A stretch of 64,000 nucleotides of DNA from Shewanella sp. HN-41. Its GTDB lineage: Bacteria; Pseudomonadota; Gammaproteobacteria; Enterobacterales; Shewanellaceae. Every line of letters starts with the position of its first letter. Positions within the stretch are counted from its first letter, which is position 1. The notes beneath the pieces are model-generated. The model saw only the letters and a program-made list of their open reading frames with translations, did no database searches and was not told the origin of the DNA. Made by a program: the position numbers and the translations under genes. The stretch covers positions 1-64,000 of the forward strand of contig NZ_AFOZ01000031.1 of the NCBI RefSeq assembly GCF_000217915.1. Direction: 5' to 3'. Shown piece by piece: positions 21,881 to 31,692 of this stretch.

Positions 21881-22126
21881 GGTGTTGCAATCCAATCCTA
21901 ATAAGCGTTTTTATAACCGAAACATCAAGTGGTTATTCCTATTGATGTTTCAAATCCTACTGATGTTAGCAAGAGGTTAACACAGTTAAACCCAGTGCCA
22001 ATTGGGCTTTGCGAATAACAGAATTACCTTTAATAACTAAATAGAATAAAGAAGAACAAACAATCACTTCTAAATGCGCCACAGGCGATTATGATTCAAT
22101 AGTGCAAACATAGGAGCAAGCAATCC

Positions 22127-23094
22127 ATGAGCAAAATTTTCGAAGACAATTCATATACTATTGGCAACACCCCGCTAGTACGTTTAAACCGTGTTAGCCA
22201 AGGTAAAGTACTGGCCAAAGTCGAAGCACGCAATCCAAGTTTCAGTGTTAAATGCCGTATCGGTGCCAATATGATTTGGGATGCCGAGAAAAAAGGTTTG
22301 CTAACGAAAGATCATGAACTGATCGAGCCGACATCGGGTAACACGGGGATCGCACTCGCCTATGTCGCTGCCGCTAGGGGTTACAAGCTGACTCTCACTA
22401 TGCCAAATACCATGAGCTTAGAGCGTCGCAAACTACTCAAGGCCCTAGGTGCAAACCTAGTGCTAACCGAAGGGGCAAAAGGCATGAAAGGCGCGATTGA
22501 TAAAGCGGAGGAAATCCGTCAATCAGCCCCTGAAAAATATATTTTATTACAGCAATTTAATAATCCAGCCAACCCAGAGATCCATGAAAAACCACAGGTC
22601 CTGAGATCTGGAATGATACCGATGGTGCGGTGGATGTGTTTGTTGCCGGTGTGGGTACTGGCGGTACAATTACAGGTGTAAGCCGTTACTTGAAAAAAGT
22701 AGCGGGCAAAACCATTACTTCAGTTGCGGTTGAGCCAGCAGATTCTCCTGTGATTGCGCAAACCTTAGCAGGCTTACCTGTACAACCTGGTCCACATAAA
22801 ATCCAGGGCATTGGTGCAGGATTTATTCCTGGTAACTTAGATTTAGAGTTGATTGACCGCGTAGAAGCAGTCACCAACGATGAAGCCATCGACATGGCCC
22901 GCCGCTTAATGCAAGAAGAAGGCATTTTAGTGGGTATTTCATCGGGTGCGGCTGTGGTTGCGGCAAACCGTATCGCGGCATTACCTGAATTTGCGGATAA
23001 AACCATCGTCGTGGTATTACCCTCGGCGGCAGAACGCTACTTATCTTCGGTATTGTTCCAAGGTCAATTTGGCGACGAAGAAAATATTCAGTAA
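22127..23094 (+). pseudogene. cysK: cysteine synthase A, broken by a one-base frameshift
   Basis: Two overlapping frames together give a full cysteine synthase A of about 322 residues, which makes cysteine from O-acetylserine and sulfide with pyridoxal phosphate. The first part (22127-about 22590) has K42 for PLP (SVKCRIGAN) and TSGNTG (69-74); the second part (22592-23094) has the phosphate loop GTGGTITG and SSGAAVVA. Joining needs one more A in the run 22587-22591 (GAAAAACC to six A), which restores [10 protein letters not shown]. As written, the first frame stops at 22681. Either the gene is inactive here or the run was miscounted in sequencing. Otherwise codon use and residues look intact. 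Confidence 0.9.
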
Positions 23095-23112
23095 TTTGTC
23101 GGTTTTCCATGC

Positions 23113-23140
23113 AAAAACCCGGTTATAACCGGGTTTTTTT
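23113..23140 (+). terminator. terminator of cysK
   Basis: A perfect inverted repeat AAACCCGGTT / AACCGGGTTT around AT, followed by T8, 20 bases after the cysK stop. Confidence 0.92.
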
Positions 23141-23317
23141 ATAACTCTTCACGGCTCACTATCCACTCTATCCCTATAAACTTCTGTTCCCTAAATTTAG
23201 GTGACACTCAATGAATAAATTAAGTTAGGACCCAGTTCATAGTTTTTTAACACCGAACTGATTTTCGTGACTCAATTCGCTATAAAGGCATTATCTAAAG
23301 CCAACTAGCTCGTTTCT

Positions 23318-24403
23318 ATGCCTTTTTACTCTGCTCCCCGTGATATCAACGCTTTTGATGCTAAATTTGAAGCTCAAAAAATTGCCTTCGGGCCAATCAG
23401 TTTCCAAGTTGCCCACTGCCTGATGAAGTTCAACATTCTAGCCACAATAGATAAGGCTGGCGGGAATGGCATCACCTTGACGGAATTGAGCCAATCCACC
23501 CAGATGAGTGAGTACGCCCTCGGTGTATTGCTCGATATGGGACTGAGCATGGGCTTGGTCTGGCAAAAGGATGCAACTTATATACTCGATAAGACAGGAT
23601 ATTTTCTGTTACATGATGATATGGGGGCAATCAATCTAAACTTTGTTCAAGATGTCTGCTATCAAGGTTTGTTCCAACTTGACAAGGCCCTCGCGGAAGG
23701 AACCGCGGCAGGATTAGCCGTATTTGGGGAATGGAATACTATCTATCCCGCCTTAAAAGATCTGCCATCGAAGGCGAAGGAAAGCTGGTTTGCCTTCGAT
23801 CATTACTATTCAGATCATGCGTTTCCCGCCATTATTCCATTAGTCTTTAAGCATAATCCTAAGCACTTAGTCGATATCGGCGGCAATACTGGCAAGTGGG
23901 CATTCACTTGCTGCCAATACGAACCTGAGGTGGAAGTCACTATCATGGATTTTCCTGGCCAACTCGCTATTGCGGCGCAGCAAGCTGCCAAGTATGGATA
24001 TTCATCACGAGTACATACCTTTGCCACGGATCTGCTAGATGAATCCCTGCCCTTTGTGGAAGGTGCCGATACTTACTGGATGAGCCAATTCCTCGATTGT
24101 TTCTCTAAAGCGCAGATCCTAAGCATTCTTAAACGCACCGCCAATGCCATGGCACAAGACAGCCAGCTTTTTATTGTTGAAACCTTCTGGGATAGGCAAC
24201 CCTCTGCGGCTTCGGCTTACTGTGTAAATGCCACTAGCCTCTATTTTAGTGCTATGGCCAATGGCAATAGTCGTATGTATCACTCTAAGGACGTGTTGGC
24301 TTTACTGCAACAAGCGGGGTTATATGTTGATGAAGATACGGATAATTTAGGGCTTGGGCACACTTTACTGCGCTGTAAACTCAAACCAAACAGTAAATTT
24401 TAA
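23318..24403 (+). CDS. SAM-dependent O-methyltransferase-type protein
   Basis: A 361-residue class I methyltransferase with a helical, winged-helix-like dimerisation domain (about 20-110, LTELSQSTQMSEYALGVLLD) and a C-terminal catalytic fold (about 170-355). The SAM loop is VDIGGNTGKWA, and the DFPGQLAIA strand follows. This layout is that of the COMT/hydroxyneurosporene type methyltransferases; substrate is unknown. The gene is 123 bases upstream of a TehA-like transporter on the same strand, so the two may form a unit. TehB, the methyltransferase of tellurite resistance, is smaller (about 200 residues) and of another subtype, so I do not name it tehB. Confidence 0.8.
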   Translation: MPFYSAPRDINAFDAKFEAQKIAFGPISFQVAHCLMKFNILATIDKAGGNGITLTELSQSTQMSEYALGVLLDMGLSMGLVWQKDATYILDKTGYFLLHDDMGAINLNFVQDVCYQGLFQLDKALAEGTAAGLAVFGEWNTIYPALKDLPSKAKESWFAFDHYYSDHAFPAIIPLVFKHNPKHLVDIGGNTGKWAFTCCQYEPEVEVTIMDFPGQLAIAAQQAAKYGYSSRVHTFATDLLDESLPFVEGADTYWMSQFLDCFSKAQILSILKRTANAMAQDSQLFIVETFWDRQPSAASAYCVNATSLYFSAMANGNSRMYHSKDVLALLQQAGLYVDEDTDNLGLGHTLLRCKLKPNSKF

Positions 24404-24526
24404 TTACGTTACAAATAAGTTTAATCAATTTTATTTACCGAACCCTCAGACATACACTGACATTATCAAAACAGCGTCCTCTATTGGGGCAATGTTAAGC
24501 AATGTCAGTATTGAGAGGTAAGTAAA

Positions 24527-25516
24527 ATGACTTCAAAACGCAAACGCTGGACAGCAAAAGCCGCCAAATTACCTAGCCCTATGGCAGGGTTAGCGCTCGC
24601 CATTGCTAGCTTAGGTTGGGCCTTTGAAAGTATGCTACCTTCACTCCAAGGTACGGGCCAGCTCACAGGCGCTATCATAGCTTCGCTGTTGTTAGTGCTG
24701 CTTAGCGGAAAATTTTTACTCCATCCCAACATTTTAAAGGACGAACTCAGCCACCCTATAATTGGCAGCGTGATCCCCACATTTGCCATGGCATTGATGG
24801 TGGTATCGAACCTGCTCGGCCATTATTTCCCCCATGCGGGATTAACCCTTTGGTTAGCCGCCATTATTATCCATTTCGTCTTTTTAGGGGCGTTTATCTA
24901 CTACCGCACTATCGACTTTAAACTTGAACATATGGTGCCAAGCTGGTTTGTGCCACCGATTGGCATCATAGTGGCTGCGGTATCTTTCCCAAGCAATGGC
25001 GAACCTTGGTTAGTTAACCTGATTTTAGCCTTCGGTATGCTCGCATATTTAGTCATGCTGCCACTGATGCTCTATCGCTTAATTTTCTGCCAAGCAGTAC
25101 CTGAAGCGGCTAAACCAACAATTGCAATCCTCGCCGCTCCAGCCAGCTTATCCTTAGCGGGCTACTTAACCGTGTGCGAGCAACCTTCGATTGCCGTGGT
25201 CGCCGTCTTAGCGAGTATTGCCGTCTTGATGACAGCGGTGATTTACCTCGCCTTCTTCCATCTACTACAACTGCCTTTTAGCCCAGGCTATGCCGCGTTT
25301 ACCTTTCCAATGGTGATCGGTGCAACGGCACTGTTTAAAACCGCCCACTGGCTTGAGCAATTTAGTCAAATGGGCGAGCTCACTCATTGGGTAAGATTAC
25401 TCGCCGATTTCGAACTCGGCGTAGCTACCCTAGTGGTTGCTTATGTCGCTATAAGGTATTTCATCCATTACCTGCCTAAGTCTATTCATAGAATGCATAA
25501 CGATACTAGGGTTTAA
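24527..25516 (+). CDS. TehA/TDT family transporter (SLAC1-like)
   Basis: A 329-residue protein with ten hydrophobic segments and the family start LPSPMAGLALAIASLGWAFE. TehA-fold proteins are trimeric anion channels; members export tellurite, sulfite or C4-dicarboxylates, so the substrate here is open. Length equals E. coli TehA (330). It follows a methyltransferase gene, which recalls the tehAB pair, and is preceded by cysK; together these could point to thiol-linked metalloid handling. No strong ribosome binding site, only GAGGTAAGTAAA a few bases upstream of the ATG. Confidence 0.82.
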   Translation: MTSKRKRWTAKAAKLPSPMAGLALAIASLGWAFESMLPSLQGTGQLTGAIIASLLLVLLSGKFLLHPNILKDELSHPIIGSVIPTFAMALMVVSNLLGHYFPHAGLTLWLAAIIIHFVFLGAFIYYRTIDFKLEHMVPSWFVPPIGIIVAAVSFPSNGEPWLVNLILAFGMLAYLVMLPLMLYRLIFCQAVPEAAKPTIAILAAPASLSLAGYLTVCEQPSIAVVAVLASIAVLMTAVIYLAFFHLLQLPFSPGYAAFTFPMVIGATALFKTAHWLEQFSQMGELTHWVRLLADFELGVATLVVAYVAIRYFIHYLPKSIHRMHNDTRV

Positions 25517-26197
25517 CTTAAGCAATAAGTGTAAAAATGCTAGAAACTGTTTGACTACTTAATATCCCAATCTGATTTTACAAAATATTCGTATGACAAA
25601 AATGAGTAAATTTAACCCCCTTATTTTATTTAATTAAACGAACCTACATTTAGAGTGTTTTACAAGCAGATTCTCCATAAAACAGTTAAATTAAATTGAA
25701 AACACTGAATACCTGAAAGTCACTAAATAAAAGGGGCTCAAACGTTAAACCAAACCGTACAGCATCTATTATATTAAGATAGTTTCAATACACCAACCCT
25801 TATAAATACAGTACCCAAAACCGTATAAAACAGATGTCTAAATTAAAATCTAAATATACGAAAAAAGTATAATTATTTTATTTTTACAATAAAATTAAAT
25901 TTTCACAAAAAATAAACAAGCAAGAAACAACAGGTTAAAACAAAAGCTTAATTTGTTACCAAAATCCATTCAAACCATCTAAATCCCGCTTAAAACCACA
26001 GTAAATAAACAAAATAAAGTCATTTAAATAACAACTAACATTTAAGCGTTGCAACTTACATAAATTCACACTGTTGCACTTGTTATTTTCTTGTGGTTAT
26101 ATCTTGTTCCTAATTAAATAGGCACTTATTTCTTACAACGTTCCGTATTTAATTAAAATAACAACTAAACAAACAACAAGTATTAAGGGAGAATGAT
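25517..26197 (+). other. long AT-rich upstream region of the TonB receptor
   Basis: A 681-base gap with no gene and no clear terminator. It is very AT-rich, with several TTAATTAAA and AAATAACAACTAA-like stretches. The copies AATAACAACTAACA (about 26029) and AATAACAACTAAACA (about 26157) are near-repeats. Nothing resembling a Fur box was found. A promoter and a long leader for the receptor are likely. Confidence 0.5.
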
Positions 26198-28816
26198 ATG
26201 CGCGCTAATTCAACATTAGCCAAAGCAGTTCGCTTTGCGTTAATTGGTGGTGCCACTACTGCGGCTTTATCAACTTCAGCTATTTATGCTGCTGAAGATG
26301 GTGCAAAAGTTGAACGTATCGAAGTAACAGGTTCTCGTATTAAGCGTACGGATATGGAAGGTTCATCACCCGTTACAACTATTGATGCTTCTCAAATTGA
26401 AAAAACAGGTGAACTTAGTATTACAGATGTTCTCAGAAGAAGTAATTTGAACTCATTCGGTTCTTTCTCTGAGCGTTCAGGAAGCAGTGCTCAATCACAA
26501 GCAACCATTAACTTACGTGGTGCAGGCGAAGACCGCACATTAGTATTGTTAAATGGTAAACGTATGCCAGGTTCACCTACTTTAGGTGGCACTGCAGTCA
26601 ACTTAAACACTATCCCTACTGCTGCGATTGAGCGTGTTGAAGTGTTAACAGATGGTGCCTCAGCTGTTTATGGTTCAGATGCGGTAGCGGGTGTTGTCAA
26701 CATTATTTTGAAACAAGGCTATGAAGGACTAGAAGTTTCTGCGACAGCAACACAACCGACACAAGACGGTGGTGAAGAATGGAAAGCCCACATTGTGGGT
26801 GGTACTGTCGGTGAGAAAGGTAACGTGACCTTCTCATTTGAACACTTAAATCGTGAAATCATTTATCAACGTGACCGTTGGTTCTCTAGTTCAACCAATG
26901 TGTTAGCACCGAAGTTTGATGATACTACTGGTGTGTCTATCTATGCGCGTAACTTCTTAGATATGACGACTGGTGGTTTCCAACCACTTACCGCTTGTAA
27001 TAACCCCCAAATGGTTGGCGGTGGCCACATTTATGATGCAGGAAGTGGTGACTATGTTTGTGGTTATGACTATACCGCAGAAGCTGCTGACCATGCTGCA
27101 CGTTCATACACTGCGGGTTATGTGAATGGCGAGTATGAGCTGTCTGATGAAATTACCTTCAAAGGACAAGGCCTTTTCGCTCGTAACGAAACCTTCGGTC
27201 GATATGCTCCGGCGGCGGGTTGGTTCAACGTTGCTCCAGGTCAGGTAGACGTTCAAAACTATGATGCCGCAGGCAACATGACTGGTGTAACCAAAAACCA
27301 AAATGCGGGTCGTGTTTACTATCGCTTTACCGATGTCGGTACCCGTGATGCCAACACCATCGATTACAGCACTGATATCCAATTAGGATTAGTAGGTAAC
27401 CATGATAGCTTTGGCTGGGATGTGACTTACCACTATAACCTCGCTGAAAACAGCAACTACGGTACTGGCTATGTACACAGACCGACTGTAGAGAAGTATG
27501 TGAAAGACGGTATCTTCAATTTCGGTCCTGAAGGTAACTCAGCCTCTGTTATCGCAGATATGGCGCATCAAACACTCAAGCAAGACATCATGGAATTCCA
27601 AAGTCTAAACGCTGGGATTAACTTTGAGGCCATTGAGTTACCAGCAGGTAACATTGGTTGGTATGTGGGTGCTGAAGCACTGCAATACAAATACGAAGCT
27701 AACGTAGACGCGCAAACTGCTGCCGGTGATGTCATTGGTTCATCTGGTAATGGTTCATCAGGCGACCGTGATGTTTACGCTGTATTTGCAGAATCTATCA
27801 TCCCAGTCACTGAAGACTTAGAATTGAACTTAGCATACCGCTATGACAAATACTCAGACTTTGGTTCAGCGACTACGCCTAAAATCGCGTTAAGATACCA
27901 AGTCATTGATGATGTTGTTTTCCGAGCATCTTGGGGACAGGGCTTCCGTGCACCATCACTATCAGACCTCCTAGCTGCTGATGCGTTTAGTGCTGATACT
28001 GCGACAGACTATCACTACTGTGACGTACAAGGTACGCCTGTTGCTGACTGTAAAGCAAAACAGTATGACGTGACACGTAAAGCAAACAAAGAACTTGATC
28101 CAGAAACATCAGACTTCTACAACTTAGGTTTAGTGTGGGATATCACTGATAATCTAAGCACTAAAGTTGAGTACTACAATCTGAAGATTGATGACGTAAT
28201 CACCTTTGTGTCATTAGACTCGCTCTTGAAAGAAGAACAAAAAGTAGGTTATGGCAACTTAAGCCGTGGTGAAATTGTCCGTGCAGGTAACACTGCAGAT
28301 GGTAAATTACTGGCTGCTACAACACCAAAAGCAAACGGTAATGGTTTTGAAACCTCAGGTATTGATTTCAACGTCACTTATTCTGGTTTTGAGACTGGAA
28401 TCGGTGAGTTTGGTACAAGCTACGACTTAACTTACGTATTGAATTATGACGAAGAAGAGTATTTTGACGGCCCTGTAAACGATAAAATTGGTCGCAATGG
28501 CATGCCACAAATTCGTTTTACTTGGGCAATAGACTGGACTTATGGTGAACATTCAGCATCGATTATTTCTCAATATATCGACAGTCAAGCAGAACGTACC
28601 GATCCTAAGACATATCAACAAATCGGTCACTTAACGTCCCAAACAACGTTTGACTTAAGCTACGCTTATAACACGTCTTGGAATGGTAAAATTGGCTTGG
28701 GTATCCGTAACCTAACTAACGAAGATCCAGTTCTGAACTCTGATTTAGAATACGATAAGTCTCTGTATAACCTATACGGTCGTACATACACAATGACTTA
28801 TACTCAAAAGTTCTAA
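26198..28816 (+). CDS. TonB-dependent outer-membrane receptor
   Basis: An 872-residue outer-membrane beta-barrel that uses TonB/ExbB/ExbD energy to import a substrate. There is a signal peptide (about 1-31, cut near IYAA-ED), a TonB-box-like stretch VERIEVTGSRIK (38-49), then the plug domain (about 55-175) with INLRGAGEDRTLVLLNGKR and the sequence YGSDAVAGVVNI, and a barrel ending in the aromatic terminal YTQKF. Ligand cannot be told; this subfamily in Shewanella and relatives often takes oligosaccharides or peptides rather than siderophores, and no Fur box is seen. The ribosome site AGGGAG is six bases from the ATG. Confidence 0.93.
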   Translation: MRANSTLAKAVRFALIGGATTAALSTSAIYAAEDGAKVERIEVTGSRIKRTDMEGSSPVTTIDASQIEKTGELSITDVLRRSNLNSFGSFSERSGSSAQSQATINLRGAGEDRTLVLLNGKRMPGSPTLGGTAVNLNTIPTAAIERVEVLTDGASAVYGSDAVAGVVNIILKQGYEGLEVSATATQPTQDGGEEWKAHIVGGTVGEKGNVTFSFEHLNREIIYQRDRWFSSSTNVLAPKFDDTTGVSIYARNFLDMTTGGFQPLTACNNPQMVGGGHIYDAGSGDYVCGYDYTAEAADHAARSYTAGYVNGEYELSDEITFKGQGLFARNETFGRYAPAAGWFNVAPGQVDVQNYDAAGNMTGVTKNQNAGRVYYRFTDVGTRDANTIDYSTDIQLGLVGNHDSFGWDVTYHYNLAENSNYGTGYVHRPTVEKYVKDGIFNFGPEGNSASVIADMAHQTLKQDIMEFQSLNAGINFEAIELPAGNIGWYVGAEALQYKYEANVDAQTAAGDVIGSSGNGSSGDRDVYAVFAESIIPVTEDLELNLAYRYDKYSDFGSATTPKIALRYQVIDDVVFRASWGQGFRAPSLSDLLAADAFSADTATDYHYCDVQGTPVADCKAKQYDVTRKANKELDPETSDFYNLGLVWDITDNLSTKVEYYNLKIDDVITFVSLDSLLKEEQKVGYGNLSRGEIVRAGNTADGKLLAATTPKANGNGFETSGIDFNVTYSGFETGIGEFGTSYDLTYVLNYDEEEYFDGPVNDKIGRNGMPQIRFTWAIDWTYGEHSASIISQYIDSQAERTDPKTYQQIGHLTSQTTFDLSYAYNTSWNGKIGLGIRNLTNEDPVLNSDLEYDKSLYNLYGRTYTMTYTQKF

Positions 28817-28833
28817 TCTAAATTAGCACTAAC

Positions 28834-28863
28834 AAAAACGGCATCCTTGGATGCCGTTTTTTT
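28834..28863. terminator. bidirectional terminator between the TonB receptor and yfcC-like gene
   Basis: A 13-bp perfect stem AAAAACGGCATCC / GGATGCCGTTTTT around TT, with T7 on the plus side and A5 on the other. It sits 17 bases after the receptor stop and 6 before the end of the convergent gene. Confidence 0.92.
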
Positions 28864-28869
28864 ATCTAG

Positions 28870-30423
28870 CTAACTAAACCCAAGATAATGTGCACCAAGC
28901 ACTACCACACTTGAGACCAACATCAGCAGCAACATAAAACGCCATACAAACTTCAACCAATTCCCCCAATCGACGCGGCATACCCCAAGGGTTGCCATCA
29001 AAGACGCGGAGGTTGGCACTATGATATTGGTGAGTCCATCCCCTAATTGAAAGGCTAATACCGCCACTTGGCGCGTAACACCGACGATGTCAGAGAGTGG
29101 TGCCATCAGCGGCATAGTCAAGGCTGCCTGCCCTGACCCCGACGTCACAAAAAAATTAAATACCGATTGAAACAGCAACATAAACCAGGCAGATAAAGCA
29201 TCGGGTAGATGACCAATCACTCCGCCCGCGCTGTTTAGTATCGAATTAAGCACACTCGGTTCAGTCGGGGCCCCGCCGCCGAGCAGGAGTAAAATCCCCG
29301 AGGCACATCCCACCAAGAGCGCTGGCTCTAACATGGTTTTTGCGCCTTCTTTAAAACTCTGCGCCACCCTGTTAAGCGTCAAACCATTGAGTTTAAATAC
29401 ACAACCAATAACGCCAGCGACTATGCCCATAGTAAAAAACTGACTGGCAATTTCAGGGATAAACCATGCCTTAGCGACCACACCCAAAATCACCCAAACC
29501 ATAGTCAAGACTAAGGTGAGCAGGACTAAAAGGTCACCGAAGTTGAATCGGCTCTCAAGTGTTGCATTGGCATGATGCTCACGGAAAAAACCATCAGATT
29601 GATAGCTGTGGGACAATCTAGGCTGCCGCTGAATTTTATGGGCATAACGCATGGTAAAGACAATGCCAAGCAAGGTGAACCCAAGCCACATAGGGAAGCG
29701 CAACTCACTGCCAGATAATACGGGGATACCCGCAATACCTTGGGCTATCGCCACACTAAAGGGATTCATCCAAGAACTGGCAAAGCCAATTTGGGTCGCC
29801 ACATAGGTCACCATTACAGTGGTGATGCCGTCATACCCTAAACGGATCATTAGCGGGCAAATAATGATGGCAAAAGCAATCGCCTCTTCTCCCATGCCGA
29901 ACACGGCGCCGCCTAAGGAAAACAGTGTGAATATCACCGGAATGAATAACTTTTCATTACCGCGGGTTTTATCGATTAATTTCAAGATACCGTTATCTAT
30001 GGTGCCCGTGGCCATCACCACCCCGAAGGACCCGCCAATCACCAACATAAACATAATAACGCCGATGGCGCTGCCCCACTTAGAGCCCGACGTTAATCCC
30101 TCGAAGGCAAAGTTAAAAAAGCCAACCCCGCCCTCACCTTTAAATAAAGCAACGGGTTGCAGTTTAGGCTCACCCGATTCATCGAGTTGATAGACAAAAG
30201 AATTAGGATCTACAACGGTTCTAACTTTATCAACACCCTCAGCTAAATAGTGCACCTCTTGGGTTTGAAACGAGCCAATAGGGATAAAGTAAGTCATCAA
30301 CCCTGCGAACAATGCCACAAAAAAGATGATCACTAAGGTATCTGGCATGGTGAAGTTAACAGCTTTGGGGGCCATTGGGGATACATTGGCTGTCTTGGTT
30401 GCCTCGTGTGGCTGAGATGTCAT
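28870..30423 (-). CDS. YfcC-type membrane transporter
   Basis: A 517-residue polytopic protein with 11-12 hydrophobic segments of the YfcC/DcuC-related family. Family features include the start MPDTLVIIFFVAL and GMGEEAIAFAII and the C-terminal SGSGQAALTMPLMAPL and FQLGDGLTNIIVPTSA segments. Members are thought to move basic amino acids, peptides or C4-dicarboxylates; substrate here is not known. The first 25 residues are polar and disordered. It is divergent from a LysR-type regulator (263 bases apart), which probably controls it. Confidence 0.82.
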   Translation of the reverse strand: MTSQPHEATKTANVSPMAPKAVNFTMPDTLVIIFFVALFAGLMTYFIPIGSFQTQEVHYLAEGVDKVRTVVDPNSFVYQLDESGEPKLQPVALFKGEGGVGFFNFAFEGLTSGSKWGSAIGVIMFMLVIGGSFGVVMATGTIDNGILKLIDKTRGNEKLFIPVIFTLFSLGGAVFGMGEEAIAFAIIICPLMIRLGYDGITTVMVTYVATQIGFASSWMNPFSVAIAQGIAGIPVLSGSELRFPMWLGFTLLGIVFTMRYAHKIQRQPRLSHSYQSDGFFREHHANATLESRFNFGDLLVLLTLVLTMVWVILGVVAKAWFIPEIASQFFTMGIVAGVIGCVFKLNGLTLNRVAQSFKEGAKTMLEPALLVGCASGILLLLGGGAPTEPSVLNSILNSAGGVIGHLPDALSAWFMLLFQSVFNFFVTSGSGQAALTMPLMAPLSDIVGVTRQVAVLAFQLGDGLTNIIVPTSASLMATLGVCRVDWGNWLKFVWRFMLLLMLVSSVVVLGAHYLGFS

Positions 30424-30624
30424 AAGCGCGCCATTTTTATCGTGAAATTGAAAGGCCGCACTATAAACTAAATTTCATAGAATCAACATCGACACCGCCA
30501 ACCAGTGGAACAACAGGGCTTACAACACAATTAACAACAAAGAGTGAAGCAGCTCTAAAATCCGCATTCAAGATCATGACTTTACTTGTAGGCACCTCGG
30601 CTCAGACTTAAAATCGTTGCCAAC

Positions 30625-30649
30625 AAACCATCAATAAAATTGATGGTTT
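30625..30649. promoter_or_regulatory. candidate LysR-type operator
   Basis: A perfect 11-bp inverted repeat, AAACCATCAAT and its complement around AAA. The inner part ATCAAT-AAA-ATTGAT has the T-N11-A spacing typical of LysR sites. It lies 37 bases before the LysR start codon in the divergent promoter region. It ends in TTTT, so an attenuator is an alternative. The rest of the gap shows nothing else. Confidence 0.55.
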
Positions 30650-30686
30650 TCATTGCCGCATTTTTCAGTTAGGAGCCCATCACTAC

Positions 30687-31598
30687 ATGAAGTACTCACT
30701 CAAGCAAATTGCCGTTTTCGATGCTGTCGCCAGCCTTGAGAGTGTGAGTGCCGCCGCCAGAAAACTCTCCATGACACAGTCCGCCGTCAGTATGTCCCTC
30801 GGTCAACTCGAAAGTCTGCTCGGTCGACCTCTCTTTATTCGTCAAGGAAATAGACTCACATTAAGTCACTGGGGAAACTGGTTACGCCCTAAGGCAAGGC
30901 GATTATTACAGGATGCTCAACAGATCGAATTAGGTCTACATGAGCAACATTTAATCAGTGGTAGAGTGAAACTTTGTTCCAGCCAAACTGCCGCTGAGCA
31001 TCTGCTACCCGAGCTTATCAGCAAGATTGATACTGATTTTCCCGAATTACGCATCGAATTGATGGTAGAAAACAGTGATAACGTTGTCGAAGGCTTACTG
31101 AACTATGAGTTCGATTTAGGGATTATCGAAGGTCGAAACGATGATAGCCGTCTCCATCAAGAACAATGGTTAGATGACCATTTAGTGGTGATCGCCTCCC
31201 CTCATCATCCCTATGCTCGCTACGAAAGCACCAGCTTGTCACAGCTTGAACAGGCAAAATGGGTGCTAAGAGAACAAGGTGCGGGGACGCGGCGCATTTT
31301 TGATGGTGCCATTCATGGGGTCATTGAAAAATTAAATGTCTGGAAAGAATATGAGCATGTCCCACTGCTCAAGGCCTTAGTTAAAAATGGCCCCTATCTA
31401 AGCAGCCTTCCCTTCTTAGATGTGGAAAAAGATGTGGCTAATGGTGAACTGGTTATTCTGTCAACACCGCAACTCAATATGAAACGTCACTTATCTTTTA
31501 TATGGCGAACTGATGCGGGCGAAAATCCATTACGCGACTGCGTCATAACGGAAGCGAGACGATTAATCAGGCACAGACAAACGCTGATTAAGCGTTAA
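30687..31598 (+). CDS. LysR-family transcriptional regulator
   Basis: A 303-residue DNA-binding regulator. The N-terminal helix-turn-helix (about 1-60) reads KQIAVFDAVASLESVSAAARKLSM.. with QSAVSMSLGQLESLLG, followed by the linker helix and a periplasmic-binding-like effector domain (about 90-290). It probably senses a substrate of the divergent YfcC-like transporter and controls it and itself. Start ATG with AGGAG eight bases upstream. Confidence 0.9.
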   Translation: MKYSLKQIAVFDAVASLESVSAAARKLSMTQSAVSMSLGQLESLLGRPLFIRQGNRLTLSHWGNWLRPKARRLLQDAQQIELGLHEQHLISGRVKLCSSQTAAEHLLPELISKIDTDFPELRIELMVENSDNVVEGLLNYEFDLGIIEGRNDDSRLHQEQWLDDHLVVIASPHHPYARYESTSLSQLEQAKWVLREQGAGTRRIFDGAIHGVIEKLNVWKEYEHVPLLKALVKNGPYLSSLPFLDVEKDVANGELVILSTPQLNMKRHLSFIWRTDAGENPLRDCVITEARRLIRHRQTLIKR

Positions 31599-31692
31599 AG
31601 CGAATATCCCGACATTGCCATAACAATGCCGAGATTGGTACAACACACTAGCTTAATAGCCGTTTCGAATTGTAGATCACTTTATAGAATGA

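Noticed and set aside
22127..22681. First cysK frame as a separate short gene
   Set aside because: Its end after the frameshift has no protein-like sequence; the second frame continues the same enzyme.
23318..24403. Methyltransferase named tehB
   Set aside because: It is about 160 residues longer than TehB and has the O-methyltransferase dimerisation domain.
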